Shown: positions 40,121-49,745, counted from the stretch's first letter. The stretch: DNA of 64,000 nt from Oxalicibacterium faecigallinarum (GCF_014635705.1 NZ_BMDI01000001.1:1938008-2002007); one strand, 5' to 3'. Made by a program: numbers and translations. Notes: generated by a model from the letters alone, not told the origin.

Positions 40121-40187
40121 CCGACTCAGCGGATGCTCAATGGAGGTCCGCCCAACTTTATCGCTTGTAACTTGAAAGGATATAACC
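40119..40187 (+). promoter_or_regulatory. ROSE-like RNA thermometer in the hsp20 leader
   Basis: TATCGCTT (40159-40166) can pair with AAGGATA (40176-40182), which includes the ribosome site, leaving one bulged G. This is the U(U/C)GCU-AGGA pairing with bulged G typical of ROSE elements. An upstream hairpin (ATCCG 40119-40123 / CGGAT 40130-40134) adds to the multi-hairpin layout. Heating would open the site and allow translation. Confidence 0.7.
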
Positions 40188-40643
40188 ATGCGTACTTTTG
40201 ACTTTTCCCCACTCTATCGTTCCGCTATCGGTTTCGACCGTCTGGCTCAACTGTTCGACGAGGCACAACGCGATGCCCAGCCCAGCTATCCGCCTTACAA
40301 CATCGAGCTGGTCAGCGAAGACCAATATCGCATCACCATGGCCGTTGCCGGCTTCGACCGTTCTGAAATCGAGATCGAAACCGAGCGCGATACGCTGAAG
40401 ATCACGGGTCGCAAGGCACAGGAGGAAGGCACTCGCAATTTCCTGCATCGTGGCATCGCCTCGCGCAACTTTGAGCACACCTTCCAGCTTGCCGACCATG
40501 TGCGTGTCGTTGGTGCCAAGCTTGACAACGGTTTGCTCAACATCGAACTCAAGCGTGAAATTCCGGAAGCGCTGAAACCGCGCAAGATCGCTATCGATAC
40601 CGTTGGCGATCATGTGCATGTGCTCGAGCAGAAGGCTGCTTAA
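40188..40643 (+). CDS. Small heat-shock protein (Hsp20/IbpA-type)
   Basis: A 151-residue alpha-crystallin chaperone that holds unfolding proteins. It starts with the IbpA-like FDFSPLYRSAIGFDRL, has the crystallin core (YRITMAVAGFDRSEIEIE, DNGLLNIELKREIPEALKPR) and a short C-terminal tail without a clear IxI motif. AAAGGA lies eight bases before ATG 40188, inside the RNA thermometer. Control by sigma32 plus temperature-dependent translation is inferred from the leader. Confidence 0.93.
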   Translation: MRTFDFSPLYRSAIGFDRLAQLFDEAQRDAQPSYPPYNIELVSEDQYRITMAVAGFDRSEIEIETERDTLKITGRKAQEEGTRNFLHRGIASRNFEHTFQLADHVRVVGAKLDNGLLNIELKREIPEALKPRKIAIDTVGDHVHVLEQKAA

Positions 40644-40665
40644 GACGTCAGGATGGCTGGAAAAG

Positions 40666-40692
40666 AAAAAGCGGGCACGTGCCCGCTTTTTT
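40666..40692. terminator. Bidirectional terminator
   Basis: A perfect palindrome AAAGCGGGCAC/GTGCCCGCTTT with A and T runs on both sides. It serves hsp20 (plus) and the convergent acidic protein gene (minus). Confidence 0.9.
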
Positions 40693-40710
40693 CATGCGCC
40701 ACTAAAACAA

Positions 40711-41022
40711 TCAGACTTCGACATCCGCTTCAGGCTTCGTTCTGCCAGCGGGAACGACAGACTCACCTTCCTTATCGTCGTCCAGATTGATGTCAATACG
40801 ATCCGTGTCAATGTCTTCGGCTTCACCGGTTTCCCGCATATTGACGCTGGCACGTTCGCCAGTGCCATTGGAATCGGTATCACTATCAAAGTCGGTCAGC
40901 CCCGCCATGTCGCTACCGCTGTCCGAACGATCGCTGGGTCCCAAAGCGCCAGTGCCATGACCGGTCCCAAGACGACGGTCGGCGTCGGCAAGTTTGTCCA
41001 GATCAAGAGTTTCTTTTGCCAT
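40711..41022 (-). CDS. Acidic hypothetical protein
   Basis: A 103-residue, Asp-, Glu-, Ser- and Thr-rich protein, probably disordered, with no cysteine, signal peptide or membrane segment. I do not recognise its family. AAGGAG is well placed for ATG 41022 (MAKETLDLDKLADAD); other in-frame ATGs at 41025 and 41046 are less likely. It ends at the bidirectional terminator. Whether it belongs to the heat-shock response like its convergent neighbour is unknown. Confidence 0.65.
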   Translation of the reverse strand: MAKETLDLDKLADADRRLGTGHGTGALGPSDRSDSGSDMAGLTDFDSDTDSNGTGERASVNMRETGEAEDIDTDRIDINLDDDKEGESVVPAGRTKPEADVEV

Positions 41023-41278
41023 CATGTTCTCCTTGCTTGAAGTCATGTTCCCATCTTAGTTAGTGGAGAAATGAGGGCCAATCAGAAAACCGATGCAATC
41101 GATGTAGGAATACCGAGGATTTACCTGAAAAAAGGTGGAGCGACAGAAGCGCTACGGTATTGACTTGGATAACGCATTTGCTGACATGGCTAACCTTGCA
41201 CGATGCGTCAATTTATCGAGTCAGGCCGCTCGGACGTGTCGAGTATGGCAAGACGCGAGCAAGGTGCTCTGTGTCGCG

Positions 41279-42700
41279 CTACCCGAATTCGTAACGCTGC
41301 CTGAATGCACGTTCTGCTTCGTATACGCCTGCTCCTGATTTTTCTCCCAAGTCTTCCAGCGAATTCTTGCCAGCAAGCAGACAATGGATGCGCGTACCGT
41401 AGCGATGCAGATAGGTTTCTAGCAGTGCAGGCGGCAACCATGGATAACGTGTCTGGGTTCGCTCCCTGTACTGATCGAAGCCGGTGACGGCGGCATTGCT
41501 TGGCGTTTCCCCGGCCAGATCGCCGCCGGGCAGGCAGGCATGGGCCGTCCAGCGTGCGTGGTTATTGCCGAGCAGTGGGGCGAGCAGATCGACGGCTTCT
41601 TCTGCAAGTTTGCGATAAGTCGTCAGCTTGCCACCAAATACCGTGAGAACAGGCGCTGCGGATTTCTCCAGCTCAAGCTTGTAATCCCGCGTCACGGCAG
41701 CGGCTGTGGTGCGCTGGTGATCATCGTCGTTTACCAGCGGGCGTACGCCGGAAAAACTGTGTATGACATCCGCAGGAGAAATCGTCCTGGTGAAATAACG
41801 ATTGATCAGCGTACACAGATAATCCGTTTCCTCCGGCGTGATGGCAACGTGATCGGGATCGCCGCGATATTCGACATCCGTGGTGCCGACAAGTGTGTAA
41901 TCGTGTTGATAAGGAATCGCGAAGACGATGCGACCGTCGCTGTTCTGGAAAATATAGGCGTAATCGTGATCGAACAGTTTGCGTACGACGATGTGACTGC
42001 CTTTGACGAGGCGCAGCGATTTGCCGCTACGGCCATGCACCGTGTCGTGCAGGAACTGCGCAGCCCACGGACCGGCCGCATTGACAAGTGCATTGGCGCG
42101 CACGGTTTGCTGCTGCCCGTCTGACGATTGCAACACGGCCAGCCAGTGATCTTTGCGACGTGTGACCGCGATGCACCGTGTGTGGGCCAGCACCGTAGCG
42201 CCGCGTTCTTTGGCATCCAGTGCATTCAACTCAACCAGTCGTGTGTCATCCACCCATGCATCGGAATAGGCAAAGCCTTTGACAAAGCCCGGTTTGAGCG
42301 GGTGCCCTGTCGGGTGCTGGCGCAGATCGATGCCGGCCGAGCCGGGCAGCAACGCGCGTCTGGCGAGGTGATCGTATAAAAACAGACCAAGGCGAATCAA
42401 CCATGCCGGACGCTGCCTCTGATCATGCGGCATGACAAAGCGCAGCGGGTGAATGATGTGTGGTGCGATACGCATCAACACTTCGCGTTCGATCAATGCC
42501 TTGCGCACCAGCGCAAATTCATATTGCTCAAGATAGCGCAGACCGCCATGAATCAGCTTGGTCGAGGCCGAGGACGTGTGTGCGGCCAGTGCATCTTTTT
42601 CACATAGCACTACCGACAGGCCGCGCCCGCTGGCATCGCGTGCAATGCCAGCACCGTTGATGCCGCCGCCGATGACCAGAATGTCATACGCCTGTTCCAT
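41279..42700 (-). CDS. glpD: Aerobic glycerol-3-phosphate dehydrogenase with short C-terminus
   Basis: A 473-residue FAD enzyme that oxidises glycerol-3-phosphate to dihydroxyacetone phosphate and passes electrons to quinone. FAD motif GGGINGAGIARDASGRG (about 11-27); TSSASTKLIHGGLRYLE and VFGGKLTTYRKLAE are typical. The protein stops at YEAERAFRQRYEFG, where relatives continue about 30 residues with a W..A.D.LWRR.K.G motif. None of the three downstream frames restores that motif by my reading. glpK, glpF and glpR are not adjacent. Confidence 0.9.
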   Translation of the reverse strand: MEQAYDILVIGGGINGAGIARDASGRGLSVVLCEKDALAAHTSSASTKLIHGGLRYLEQYEFALVRKALIEREVLMRIAPHIIHPLRFVMPHDQRQRPAWLIRLGLFLYDHLARRALLPGSAGIDLRQHPTGHPLKPGFVKGFAYSDAWVDDTRLVELNALDAKERGATVLAHTRCIAVTRRKDHWLAVLQSSDGQQQTVRANALVNAAGPWAAQFLHDTVHGRSGKSLRLVKGSHIVVRKLFDHDYAYIFQNSDGRIVFAIPYQHDYTLVGTTDVEYRGDPDHVAITPEETDYLCTLINRYFTRTISPADVIHSFSGVRPLVNDDDHQRTTAAAVTRDYKLELEKSAAPVLTVFGGKLTTYRKLAEEAVDLLAPLLGNNHARWTAHACLPGGDLAGETPSNAAVTGFDQYRERTQTRYPWLPPALLETYLHRYGTRIHCLLAGKNSLEDLGEKSGAGVYEAERAFRQRYEFG

Positions 42701-42956
42701 GCCTGCTCCTTGATGACTGCCGCTTTTCCTACATCGTAATCAGAAATGCGCCGATGGTGGGGTTTGTTTGCTGCTTTTAGAATCGCTTCATCATCACCGG
42801 AGCCGGCGGTTCGAAAATATACCGGCACCAATTCCCTGTGCAGCCATTCGGCTGCATTTTTCATTTCTGTCCTGCCTTTGCCTGCCGTGATCCTTGCGTG
42901 GCCTTTGCTGATGGCGAGCGCTACACTGTTCCTATCTCATTCATTGCGTGCCTTTT

Positions 42957-43451
42957 ATGTTCCTTCTTGATGCGGCGTTCTGGGAAGTCTCCAGCTATAT
43001 CGTGGCGACGCTTGGCCTGCCTTTTGCGATTTTTCTTTTCTTCCACGAGCAGCGCAAGGAGCGCGATGCCGAGGATGAAGAGGCCTATCAGTTGCTGCAG
43101 AATGCGTATAACGACTTTCTCAAGATCGTGCTCGACAATCCGGATCTGCGATTGCGCAGCGCCAAGGCGCGAAATGATCTGAGCGATAACCAGCGCGAAC
43201 GTACGCTGATCATTTTCGAGATGCTGATTGCCTTGTTTGAACGCGCCTACATCGTGGCCTACGAGCCGGATCTGACGGGCGTCGCGCAAAAACGCTGGCA
43301 TTCATGGGATGACTACATGCGTGAATGGTGTCGCCGTGAGGATTTCTATTACTTGCTGCCGCAATTGCTGCGTGGTGAAGATGAAGAGTTCGCCTCGTAC
43401 ATTCGCCGTCTCGCAGAGGAAGAGCGCGGCGATCTGGTGACAACACCCTGA
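42957..43451 (+). CDS. Hypothetical membrane-anchored protein
   Basis: A 164-residue protein with one N-terminal helix (about 8-28, VSSYIVATLGLPFAIFLFF) followed by a charged, helical cytoplasmic region rich in Arg/Glu and aromatic residues (YMREWCRREDFYYLLPQLL). I do not recognise the family. Neither ATG 42957 nor the in-frame GTG at 42948 has a strong ribosome site. It diverges from glpD. Confidence 0.7.
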   Translation: MFLLDAAFWEVSSYIVATLGLPFAIFLFFHEQRKERDAEDEEAYQLLQNAYNDFLKIVLDNPDLRLRSAKARNDLSDNQRERTLIIFEMLIALFERAYIVAYEPDLTGVAQKRWHSWDDYMREWCRREDFYYLLPQLLRGEDEEFASYIRRLAEEERGDLVTTP

Positions 43452-43655
43452 TTCCCCTACCTGCCCAAGCTGACCCGAAGCTGACGCCATCATTATAATT
43501 TCATTTAAAATTTATTAAATACACGTTAAATATCAACATCTTCCCCTAAAATTTCGACTTGTAAGGATTTGCTCTGTATCCTGCGTGTCCAACTTGAAAA
43601 TGGGTCGTCTGCCGCTGCATGGTGACCCGATTAAAAAAGGACCAAGGAGATCGCC

Positions 43656-43835
43656 ATGCGAATTCTGTTACTACTCCCATTCATCGGGCTTTTATGGGTG
43701 CCCTTTTATAACCATGAACTGCCGACGCTGTTTGGCTTTCCTTTCTTCTATTGGTATCAGTTTGCCTGGGTGCCGCTGACCTCTCTTCTCATCTGGATCG
43801 TGTATCGCCACGAAAAAAGCAAGGGAGAAGAATGA
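43656..43835 (+). CDS. DUF3311 small membrane protein, symporter partner
   Basis: A 59-residue protein with two membrane helices, MRILLLLPFIGLLWVPFYNH and about residues 32-48 (WYQFAWVPLTSLLIWIVY), ending HEKSKGEE. It matches the DUF3311 family found directly before sodium:solute symporters of the MctP type. AAGGAG precedes ATG 43656. The stop overlaps the symporter start (43832-43835), so the two are coupled. Confidence 0.85.
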   Translation: MRILLLLPFIGLLWVPFYNHELPTLFGFPFFYWYQFAWVPLTSLLIWIVYRHEKSKGEE

Positions 43836-45328
43836 TGGAAGGGCATATCAACTGGACGGCGCTCGGCGTCTTCATTTTCTTCTTCGCGCTGGTCACGGTG
43901 CTGGGCTTTGCCGCATCGCGCTGGCAGAGCGGCAAGAACAACAAGGGTGATCACCTCGACGAATGGGGTTTGGGTGGTCGTAACTTCGGTACATGGATTA
44001 CCTGGTTTCTGGTCGGTGGCGATTTCTACACGGCGTATACCGTGATTGCGGTACCGGCGCTGGTCTATGCCGTCGGTGCCTATGGTTTCTTTGCGCTGCC
44101 TTACACGATCATCGTGTATCCGATCGTGTTTGCGATCATGCCAAAGCTGTGGAAAGTTGCGCATCGCGATGGACACGTGACGGCGGCCGATGTTGTCTAT
44201 GGTCGTTATAACTCGCGTCCGCTGGAATTTGCGATTGCCTTGACCGGCGTCGTCGCGACCATGCCATACATCGCATTGCAACTGGTCGGTATGGAAGTCG
44301 TCATCAAGGCGCTGGGTCTGACGGGTGAGTTGCCGATCGCCGCTGCCTTTATCGTGCTGGCGCTGTACACCTACTCGGCTGGTTTGCGTGCACCGGCATT
44401 GATTGCCTTCGTCAAGGACCTGATGATCTACATCGTGGTGCTGGTGGCTGTCGTTCTGGTACCGATGAAGCTGGGTGGTTACGGCGTGGTGTTCTCGTCG
44501 GCGAGTGATGCGTTCACCGCCAAAGGCGGTGCGACCGGCCTGTTCCTGCAACCGCAGCAAATCCTGCCTTATGCGACGCTGGCGCTGGGTTCGGCGATGG
44601 CGGCATTCATGTATCCGCATACGCTGACGGGGATCTTTGCGGCCAAGAGCGCGGATACGATTCGCAAGAACGCGGTCTTCCTGCCTGCCTACACGATTCT
44701 GCTGGGTCTGATTGCGCTGCTCGGTTTCATGGCACACGCTGCAGGGATCTCGGTTACGAACAACAGCGATGTGGTGCCGGCCTTGTTCAATGCCTTGTTC
44801 CCGAGCTGGTTCAGCGGCTTTGCGTTTTCGGCGATCGCGATCGGTGCCCTGGTGCCGGCCGCGGTGATGTCGATCGGTGCATCCAATCTGTTCACGCGTA
44901 ACTTCTGGAAGCCTTACGTGAATCCGGCGATCGATGATGCTGGTGAACAGAAAGTGGCGAAGATCGTGTCCTTGCTGGTCAAGGTCGGCGCGCTTGTTTT
45001 CATTCTGTTCCTGCCAACCAAGTTTGCGCTCGATCTGCAACTGCTTGGCGGTGTCTGGATTCTGCAGACTTTTCCTGCCGTCGTGTTCGGTCTGTTCCTG
45101 CAGTGGTTTCGCGCACCGGCCTTGCTGGCTGGCTGGGCGGTCGGTCTGGGTGCAGGGACCTGGATGGCGTTTGCAGACGGTATCAAGCCGGTTCATACGC
45201 TGGTCATCGGTGATGCCAGCTATACGGTGTACACCGGCTTGCTGGCGCTGACGCTGAACATCGTGGTGGCCGTTGTGTTGCAACTCATCCTGGGTGGACG
45301 CACGCCGCGCGCGCAGGCAGTGAAGTAA
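43832..45328 (+). CDS. Sodium:solute symporter, MctP-like monocarboxylate permease
   Basis: A 498-residue SSS-family transporter with about 13 helices. The N-terminal half has WGLGGRNFGTWITWFLVGGDFYTAYT and the family signature region MPYIALQLVGMEVVIKALGL. The DUF3311 partner points to the MctP group, which takes up lactate, pyruvate and similar acids in Rhizobium; the actual substrate here is inferred. Start at ATG 43832 (or 43835) after AAGGGAGAAG. Confidence 0.9.
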   Translation: MMEGHINWTALGVFIFFFALVTVLGFAASRWQSGKNNKGDHLDEWGLGGRNFGTWITWFLVGGDFYTAYTVIAVPALVYAVGAYGFFALPYTIIVYPIVFAIMPKLWKVAHRDGHVTAADVVYGRYNSRPLEFAIALTGVVATMPYIALQLVGMEVVIKALGLTGELPIAAAFIVLALYTYSAGLRAPALIAFVKDLMIYIVVLVAVVLVPMKLGGYGVVFSSASDAFTAKGGATGLFLQPQQILPYATLALGSAMAAFMYPHTLTGIFAAKSADTIRKNAVFLPAYTILLGLIALLGFMAHAAGISVTNNSDVVPALFNALFPSWFSGFAFSAIAIGALVPAAVMSIGASNLFTRNFWKPYVNPAIDDAGEQKVAKIVSLLVKVGALVFILFLPTKFALDLQLLGGVWILQTFPAVVFGLFLQWFRAPALLAGWAVGLGAGTWMAFADGIKPVHTLVIGDASYTVYTGLLALTLNIVVAVVLQLILGGRTPRAQAVK

Positions 45329-45394
45329 AAGGCGGCAAGCAAGGTAAAAGACAGGATCGACCGGATCGTCTTCCGGTCTTTCTGCCGAAAAGAG

Positions 45395-45424
45395 AAGGCC
45401 CTGCGTTTTGTCACAGGGCCTTTG
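45395..45424 (+). terminator. Probable terminator after the symporter gene
   Basis: AAGGCCCTG (45395-45403) pairs with CAGGGCCTT (45414-45422); the T run is short. Confidence 0.6.
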
Positions 45425-45464
45425 CACGTCATAATAGCGGTTCACTCATCCGCCGCCATTCTTG

Positions 45465-46547
45465 ATGCCTACCTTCGCACCTCTCCAGAACGATACCTTC
45501 CTGCGAGCACTGTTACGCCAACCCGTTGAATACACGCCACTGTGGCTGATGCGTCAGGCAGGTCGTTATTTGCCCGAGTATCGCGCAACGCGGGCGCGTG
45601 CCGGATCGTTTCTTGGTCTTGCGCAAAATCCGGACTTCGCAACCGAAGTGACCTTGCAGCCGCTCGACCGCTATGCACTGGATGCGGCCATTCTGTTCTC
45701 CGACATTCTGACCGTGCCGGACGCCATGGGATTGGGCTTGTACTTTGTGGAAGGGGAAGGGCCCAAGTTCGAGCGTCCCTTGCGCGATGAAAAACAGGTC
45801 CGGGCATTGGCCGTACCCGACATGTCGTCATTGCAATACGTGTTTGATGCCGTGACCCAGATTCGCTCGGCGCTGTCCGGTCGCGTGCCACTGATCGGAT
45901 TTTCCGGCAGTCCGTGGACGCTGGCTTGTTACATGGTGGAAGGCGGCGGATCGGACGATTTCCGTACGGTCAAAGCCATGCTGTACAACCGGCCCGATCT
46001 GATGCAGCACATTCTGGAAACCAACGCCGCGACGGTTGCGGCATACCTCAATGCCCAGATCGATGCCGGCGCACAGGCTGTGATGATTTTTGATACCTGG
46101 GGCGGTGCGCTGGCCGATGGTATCTACCAGCAGTACTCGCTCAAATACACACAGGATGTCGTGCGCGCCTTGCAAAAGGAAAAAGATGGCCGACGTATCC
46201 CCAGCATCGTGTTCACCAAAGGGGGCGGTTTGTGGCTGGAAGAAATCGCGGGCATTGGTGCGGATGCGGTCGGACTCGACTGGACCGTCAATCTGAAGAC
46301 CGCACGTGCCAAGGTGGGCGATCAGGTCGCCTTGCAGGGCAATCTGGATCCGACCGTGCTGTTTGCACAACCGGAGCGGATTCACCAAGAAGTCGCCAAC
46401 GTACTCCAGGCCTACGGCGCGCACACGGCGGGTTCCGGCCATGTCTTTAATCTCGGGCATGGCATCTCGCAATTCACGCCACCGGAGGCGGTGACTGCGC
46501 TGGTAGAGGCCGTACACACGCTTAGTCGCCCGTTTCATGTCGCTTGA
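45465..46547 (+). CDS. hemE: Uroporphyrinogen decarboxylase
   Basis: A 360-residue HemE that decarboxylates uroporphyrinogen III to coproporphyrinogen III in haem synthesis. The first signature is [34 protein letters not shown] and FNLGHGI near the C-terminus are also clear. ATG 45465 is used; a TTG three bases earlier is in frame. Confidence 0.97.
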   Translation: MPTFAPLQNDTFLRALLRQPVEYTPLWLMRQAGRYLPEYRATRARAGSFLGLAQNPDFATEVTLQPLDRYALDAAILFSDILTVPDAMGLGLYFVEGEGPKFERPLRDEKQVRALAVPDMSSLQYVFDAVTQIRSALSGRVPLIGFSGSPWTLACYMVEGGGSDDFRTVKAMLYNRPDLMQHILETNAATVAAYLNAQIDAGAQAVMIFDTWGGALADGIYQQYSLKYTQDVVRALQKEKDGRRIPSIVFTKGGGLWLEEIAGIGADAVGLDWTVNLKTARAKVGDQVALQGNLDPTVLFAQPERIHQEVANVLQAYGAHTAGSGHVFNLGHGISQFTPPEAVTALVEAVHTLSRPFHVA

Positions 46548-46845
46548 CGTACACCGATCGTGTAATTGTTTCATGGAAACATGATTTGTTGCCTGAAAAA
46601 ATGCACTGTTTTTTAGCGTATTGCGTCGATGATGCGGTGCAACGTACATTTTTCACACAAGCTTCTGCGATTTATGCACAGAAGCTGGGAGTGGGTAAGC
46701 ACTATCACTGCGCGCGACTTATGTGGTTTATCGTACAAAGCTGATTTTGCAAGCCATTGATTTTATTGGATTAATTTTTTGCTTTTTGTTTTGGCATTTT
46801 ATTGAAACCCGCATGAAATCAGGGGTTGGGGACGGCTTTGACGGG

Positions 46846-46880
46846 TTACCCACAAAGTTATCCACAAGATTTGTGGATAG
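46846..46880. repeat. DnaA-box module 1
   Basis: TTACCCACA, AAG, the perfect box TTATCCACA (46858-46866), five bases, then the inverted box TGTGGATAG (46872-46880). Confidence 0.85.
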
Positions 46881-47209
46881 CCAAAAAATGACTTAAGAAT
46901 CGAAAACTTAGCGCAATTGTTAAGAATCTACTTGAGGTCGTGAAACGTCGATCTTCCAAATGGTGGGTAAGCAAACTGATGAAATTCGGCGTGTAAAAAT
47001 TGCATGGAGGCTACATTTATGCGCGTCCGCTCTATGCTTATTCACAAAATGGTGCATTCGTCCTAATGAGAACGATTGCTATCCGTTAAACATCTCCTCT
47101 GGGAAGATTTTTGTAATTTATTGATTTTAAAAGAATATTTTTTGGAGGTTTCCACTGCCAAAAAACCATCCAAGCATGGTTGTGCATTGCATATCGGGAA
47201 TCCACAAGG

Positions 47210-47244
47210 TTGTTCACAAAGTTATCCACAGAAGATGTGGACAG
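47210..47244. repeat. DnaA-box module 2
   Basis: TTGTTCACA, AAG, the perfect box TTATCCACA (47222-47230), five bases, then TGTGGACAG (47236-47244). Same geometry as module 1. Confidence 0.85.
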
Positions 47245-47604
47245 CTGAAAAAGTGGTTATGAAACCGTTAGTTAGCGTCGCTATTGAGTTTTCAGCTCAA
47301 GTTCGTGTGCGATTGCAATATGCACCGCTGGCAAAACAATTCCATAATGAAAATTGATTGTCGGAGTATGTCGACATGGCTTTGTAAGAATTTCAATAAA
47401 GCAAAAAATAACTTGCATGCGCGACGCATACTTATTCACACGAAATAAAGGTTCCGAGATGGTAAAAAAATTTTTAAAAAATTTTTTCTCGGTCCAAAAT
47501 GGTTTCGTAAGTCATTGATTTTAAAAGAACGTATTTCTGCTCTCGTTTTGAGCAATTTATTGAAACCCGCACGTTTCCTTGCTGTATGGGCTGTCAAGTC
47601 AAGC

Positions 47605-47639
47605 TTATACACAAAGTTATCCACAGCGAATGTGGATAG
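47605..47639. repeat. DnaA-box module 3
   Basis: TTATACACA, AAG, the perfect box TTATCCACA (47617-47625), five bases, then TGTGGATAG (47631-47639). It ends 60 bp before priA. Confidence 0.85.
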
Positions 47640-47699
47640 TTAAAAAAGCGCTTATGAAACGTGTAGTTAGAACATTTCTTCAGGATTTACCTTAACTCT

Positions 47700-49745
47700 G
47701 TGAGCGAATGCATCCTTAAAGTCGCGCTCGACTCCCCGCTTGACATTTCATTCGACTATCTGTGGCAGGCGGAGGAGGGCGAGCGTCCGGAGATCGGGCA
47801 GCTTGTGCTGGTGCCGTTTGCACATCGCGAAGTGGTCGGCCTGATCGTTGGTATCGAAACGGAAAGCGATCTGCCACGCGACAAGCTCAAGACGGCGCTT
47901 GCAGTCCGGATGCAGCTACCGCCGCTATCCCCGGCATGGATTGCATTGTGTCGATTCGCTGCCGAGTATTATCAGCGGCCGCTGGGCGAGGTGGCCTTGC
48001 CGGGTCTGCCCAAGAACTTGCGTGCGGTTAAGACCGTATCGCTCGACAAGGCCATCAAAAAACTGGCCAAAGCGGGCAGCGCGCAGACCGCCACGGCAGG
48101 CGATACGCCGCGATTGAACGATGCGCAACAGACCGCCGCGACGTCGCTGGCCAATACCAGAGAATTCGTGCCGACGCTGTTGTACGGGGTGACGGGCAGT
48201 GGCAAGACTGAAGTGTACTTGCATGCCGTCGCGCAGGTGCTGGCGCGTGAAAAAGAGGATGGCATACCGGCACAAGTGCTGATCCTGGTGCCCGAGATCA
48301 ATCTGACGCCGCAACTGGAAGCCAATGTGCGACAGCGCTTTCCGGAGGTCATGGTGGCCACCTTGCATAGTGGTCTGGCCGAAGGCGAGCGTTTGTTGCA
48401 CTGGCTGGCTGCGCACAACGGGCAAGCCCGCATCGTCCTGGGGACGCGTCTGGCAATCCTGTCGTCCATGCCGCATCTGAAGATGATCATCGTCGATGAA
48501 GAGCACGATCCATCCTACAAACAGCAGGAAGGTTTGCGCTATTCGGCGCGCGATCTGGCGGTGTGGCGCGCGCATCAACTGAACATCCCGATTGTGCTCG
48601 GCTCGGCTACGCCGTCACTGGAGACCTGGCAGCACGTGCTGTCGGGGCGCTATCGCAAGCTGGAACTCCGTGAGCGCGCGGTGCAGGATGCGGTCTTGCC
48701 GAAGGTCGGTCTGATCGATCTGGAGCGCAAGGCGCCGCGCGAAGTCGTGACCGACGGCATCAGTGCCAGTCTGCTGGCAGCCGTGCGCAAACGACTGGAG
48801 CGCGGTGAGCAATCCCTGCTGTTTCTCAATCGTCGTGGCTATGCACCGGTCATCCACTGCGATGCCTGCGGATGGATCAGCAACTGCACGCGCTGCAGTG
48901 CCTTCATGGTGCTGCATAAACGTGATCGTCGCCTGCGCTGCCATCACTGCGGGCTGGAGCAGCGGATTCCGCATGCCTGTCCCGACTGCGGCAATGTGGA
49001 TCTGAAACCGCTCGGGCAGGGGACGCAGCGCGTGGAAGAAACCTTGCACGGGATTTTTCCGGACGCGCGCATCATGCGTATCGATGCAGATTCCACGCGA
49101 CTCAAGGGCAGTGCGCAGCAGGCATTTGATGCCGTGCATCGCGGTGAGGTCGATATCCTGATCGGTACGCAAATGGTGGCCAAAGGCCATGATTTCCGTA
49201 ACCTGACGCTGGTCGGGGTGCTCAACCCGGATACGGCATTGTTTTCGCATGATTACCGTGCGAGTGAGCGCCTGTTTGCGCAACTGATGCAGGTTGCCGG
49301 TCGGGCCGGTCGTGCAGCGCAAAAGGATGGCGGTAATCCGGCTGAAGTCCTGATCCAGACGCGCTTTCCGCACCATCCCTTGTTTGCCGCGGTCCGCGTG
49401 CACGATTACGATACCTTTGCAGGCGAGTTGCTGGAAGAGCGTCGACAAGCCAATTTTCCACCGTTCATGTACCAGGCGCTGTTGCGTGCCGAGGCGCGCG
49501 AACTCCAAACTGCGCTGGACTTTTTGCATGCGGCAGCGGCCTGCATCGATCACGATGGCATTACCGTCAATGATCCGATTCCGATGACGATGACGCGTGT
49601 GGCAAACGTTGATCGCGCGCAATTGCTGGTGGAATGTCCGTCGCGTCCTGTGCTGCAGGGATTTCTCAAAGACTGGATGGCGGCGCTGCGTCCCATGAAG
49701 ACGCGTGCGCGCTGGTCACTGGAAGTCGATCCGGTTGATATCTGA
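47700..49745 (+). CDS. priA: Primosomal protein N' (PriA helicase)
   Basis: A 681-residue replication-restart helicase that loads DnaB at stalled forks. The N-terminal 3'-end-binding domain is followed by Walker A GVTGSGKT (163-170), DEEH in VDEEHDPSYKQQ, the zinc-binding cysteine set (CDACGWISNCTRC, CHHCG, CPDCG) and the helicase C-domain (QVAGRAGRA). The start is GTG 47700 without a strong ribosome site. It lies next to the DnaA-box array. Confidence 0.96.
   Translation: MSECILKVALDSPLDISFDYLWQAEEGERPEIGQLVLVPFAHREVVGLIVGIETESDLPRDKLKTALAVRMQLPPLSPAWIALCRFAAEYYQRPLGEVALPGLPKNLRAVKTVSLDKAIKKLAKAGSAQTATAGDTPRLNDAQQTAATSLANTREFVPTLLYGVTGSGKTEVYLHAVAQVLAREKEDGIPAQVLILVPEINLTPQLEANVRQRFPEVMVATLHSGLAEGERLLHWLAAHNGQARIVLGTRLAILSSMPHLKMIIVDEEHDPSYKQQEGLRYSARDLAVWRAHQLNIPIVLGSATPSLETWQHVLSGRYRKLELRERAVQDAVLPKVGLIDLERKAPREVVTDGISASLLAAVRKRLERGEQSLLFLNRRGYAPVIHCDACGWISNCTRCSAFMVLHKRDRRLRCHHCGLEQRIPHACPDCGNVDLKPLGQGTQRVEETLHGIFPDARIMRIDADSTRLKGSAQQAFDAVHRGEVDILIGTQMVAKGHDFRNLTLVGVLNPDTALFSHDYRASERLFAQLMQVAGRAGRAAQKDGGNPAEVLIQTRFPHHPLFAAVRVHDYDTFAGELLEERRQANFPPFMYQALLRAEARELQTALDFLHAAAACIDHDGITVNDPIPMTMTRVANVDRAQLLVECPSRPVLQGFLKDWMAALRPMKTRARWSLEVDPVDI

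Larger units (their letters stand above)
46548..47699. other. Gene-free DnaA-box array between hemE and priA
   Basis: About 1.15 kb, AT-rich, without a convincing gene. Three copies of a 35-bp module, [TTACCCACA, TTGTTCACA or TTATACACA]-AAG-TTATCCACA-N5-TGTGGA(T/C)AG, start at 46846, 47210 and 47605. Single TTATTCACA boxes lie between them at 47038 and 47432. Flanks are also repeated in degenerate form, for example TTATTGAAACCCGCA at 46799 and 47558. It may be an origin or a DnaA-titrating locus; its function is inferred. Confidence 0.7.

Noticed and set aside
39869-40201. A 110-codon plus-strand frame upstream of hsp20
   Set aside because: It runs across the sigma32 promoter and RNA thermometer into hsp20; no coding features.
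41135-41338. A 67-codon plus-strand frame between the acidic protein gene and glpD
   Set aside because: No ribosome site or family match, and it runs into the 3' end of glpD.
47076-47357. A 93-codon frame in the hemE-priA gap
   Set aside because: It overlaps a DnaA-box module, has no ribosome site, and its composition follows the AT-rich repeats.
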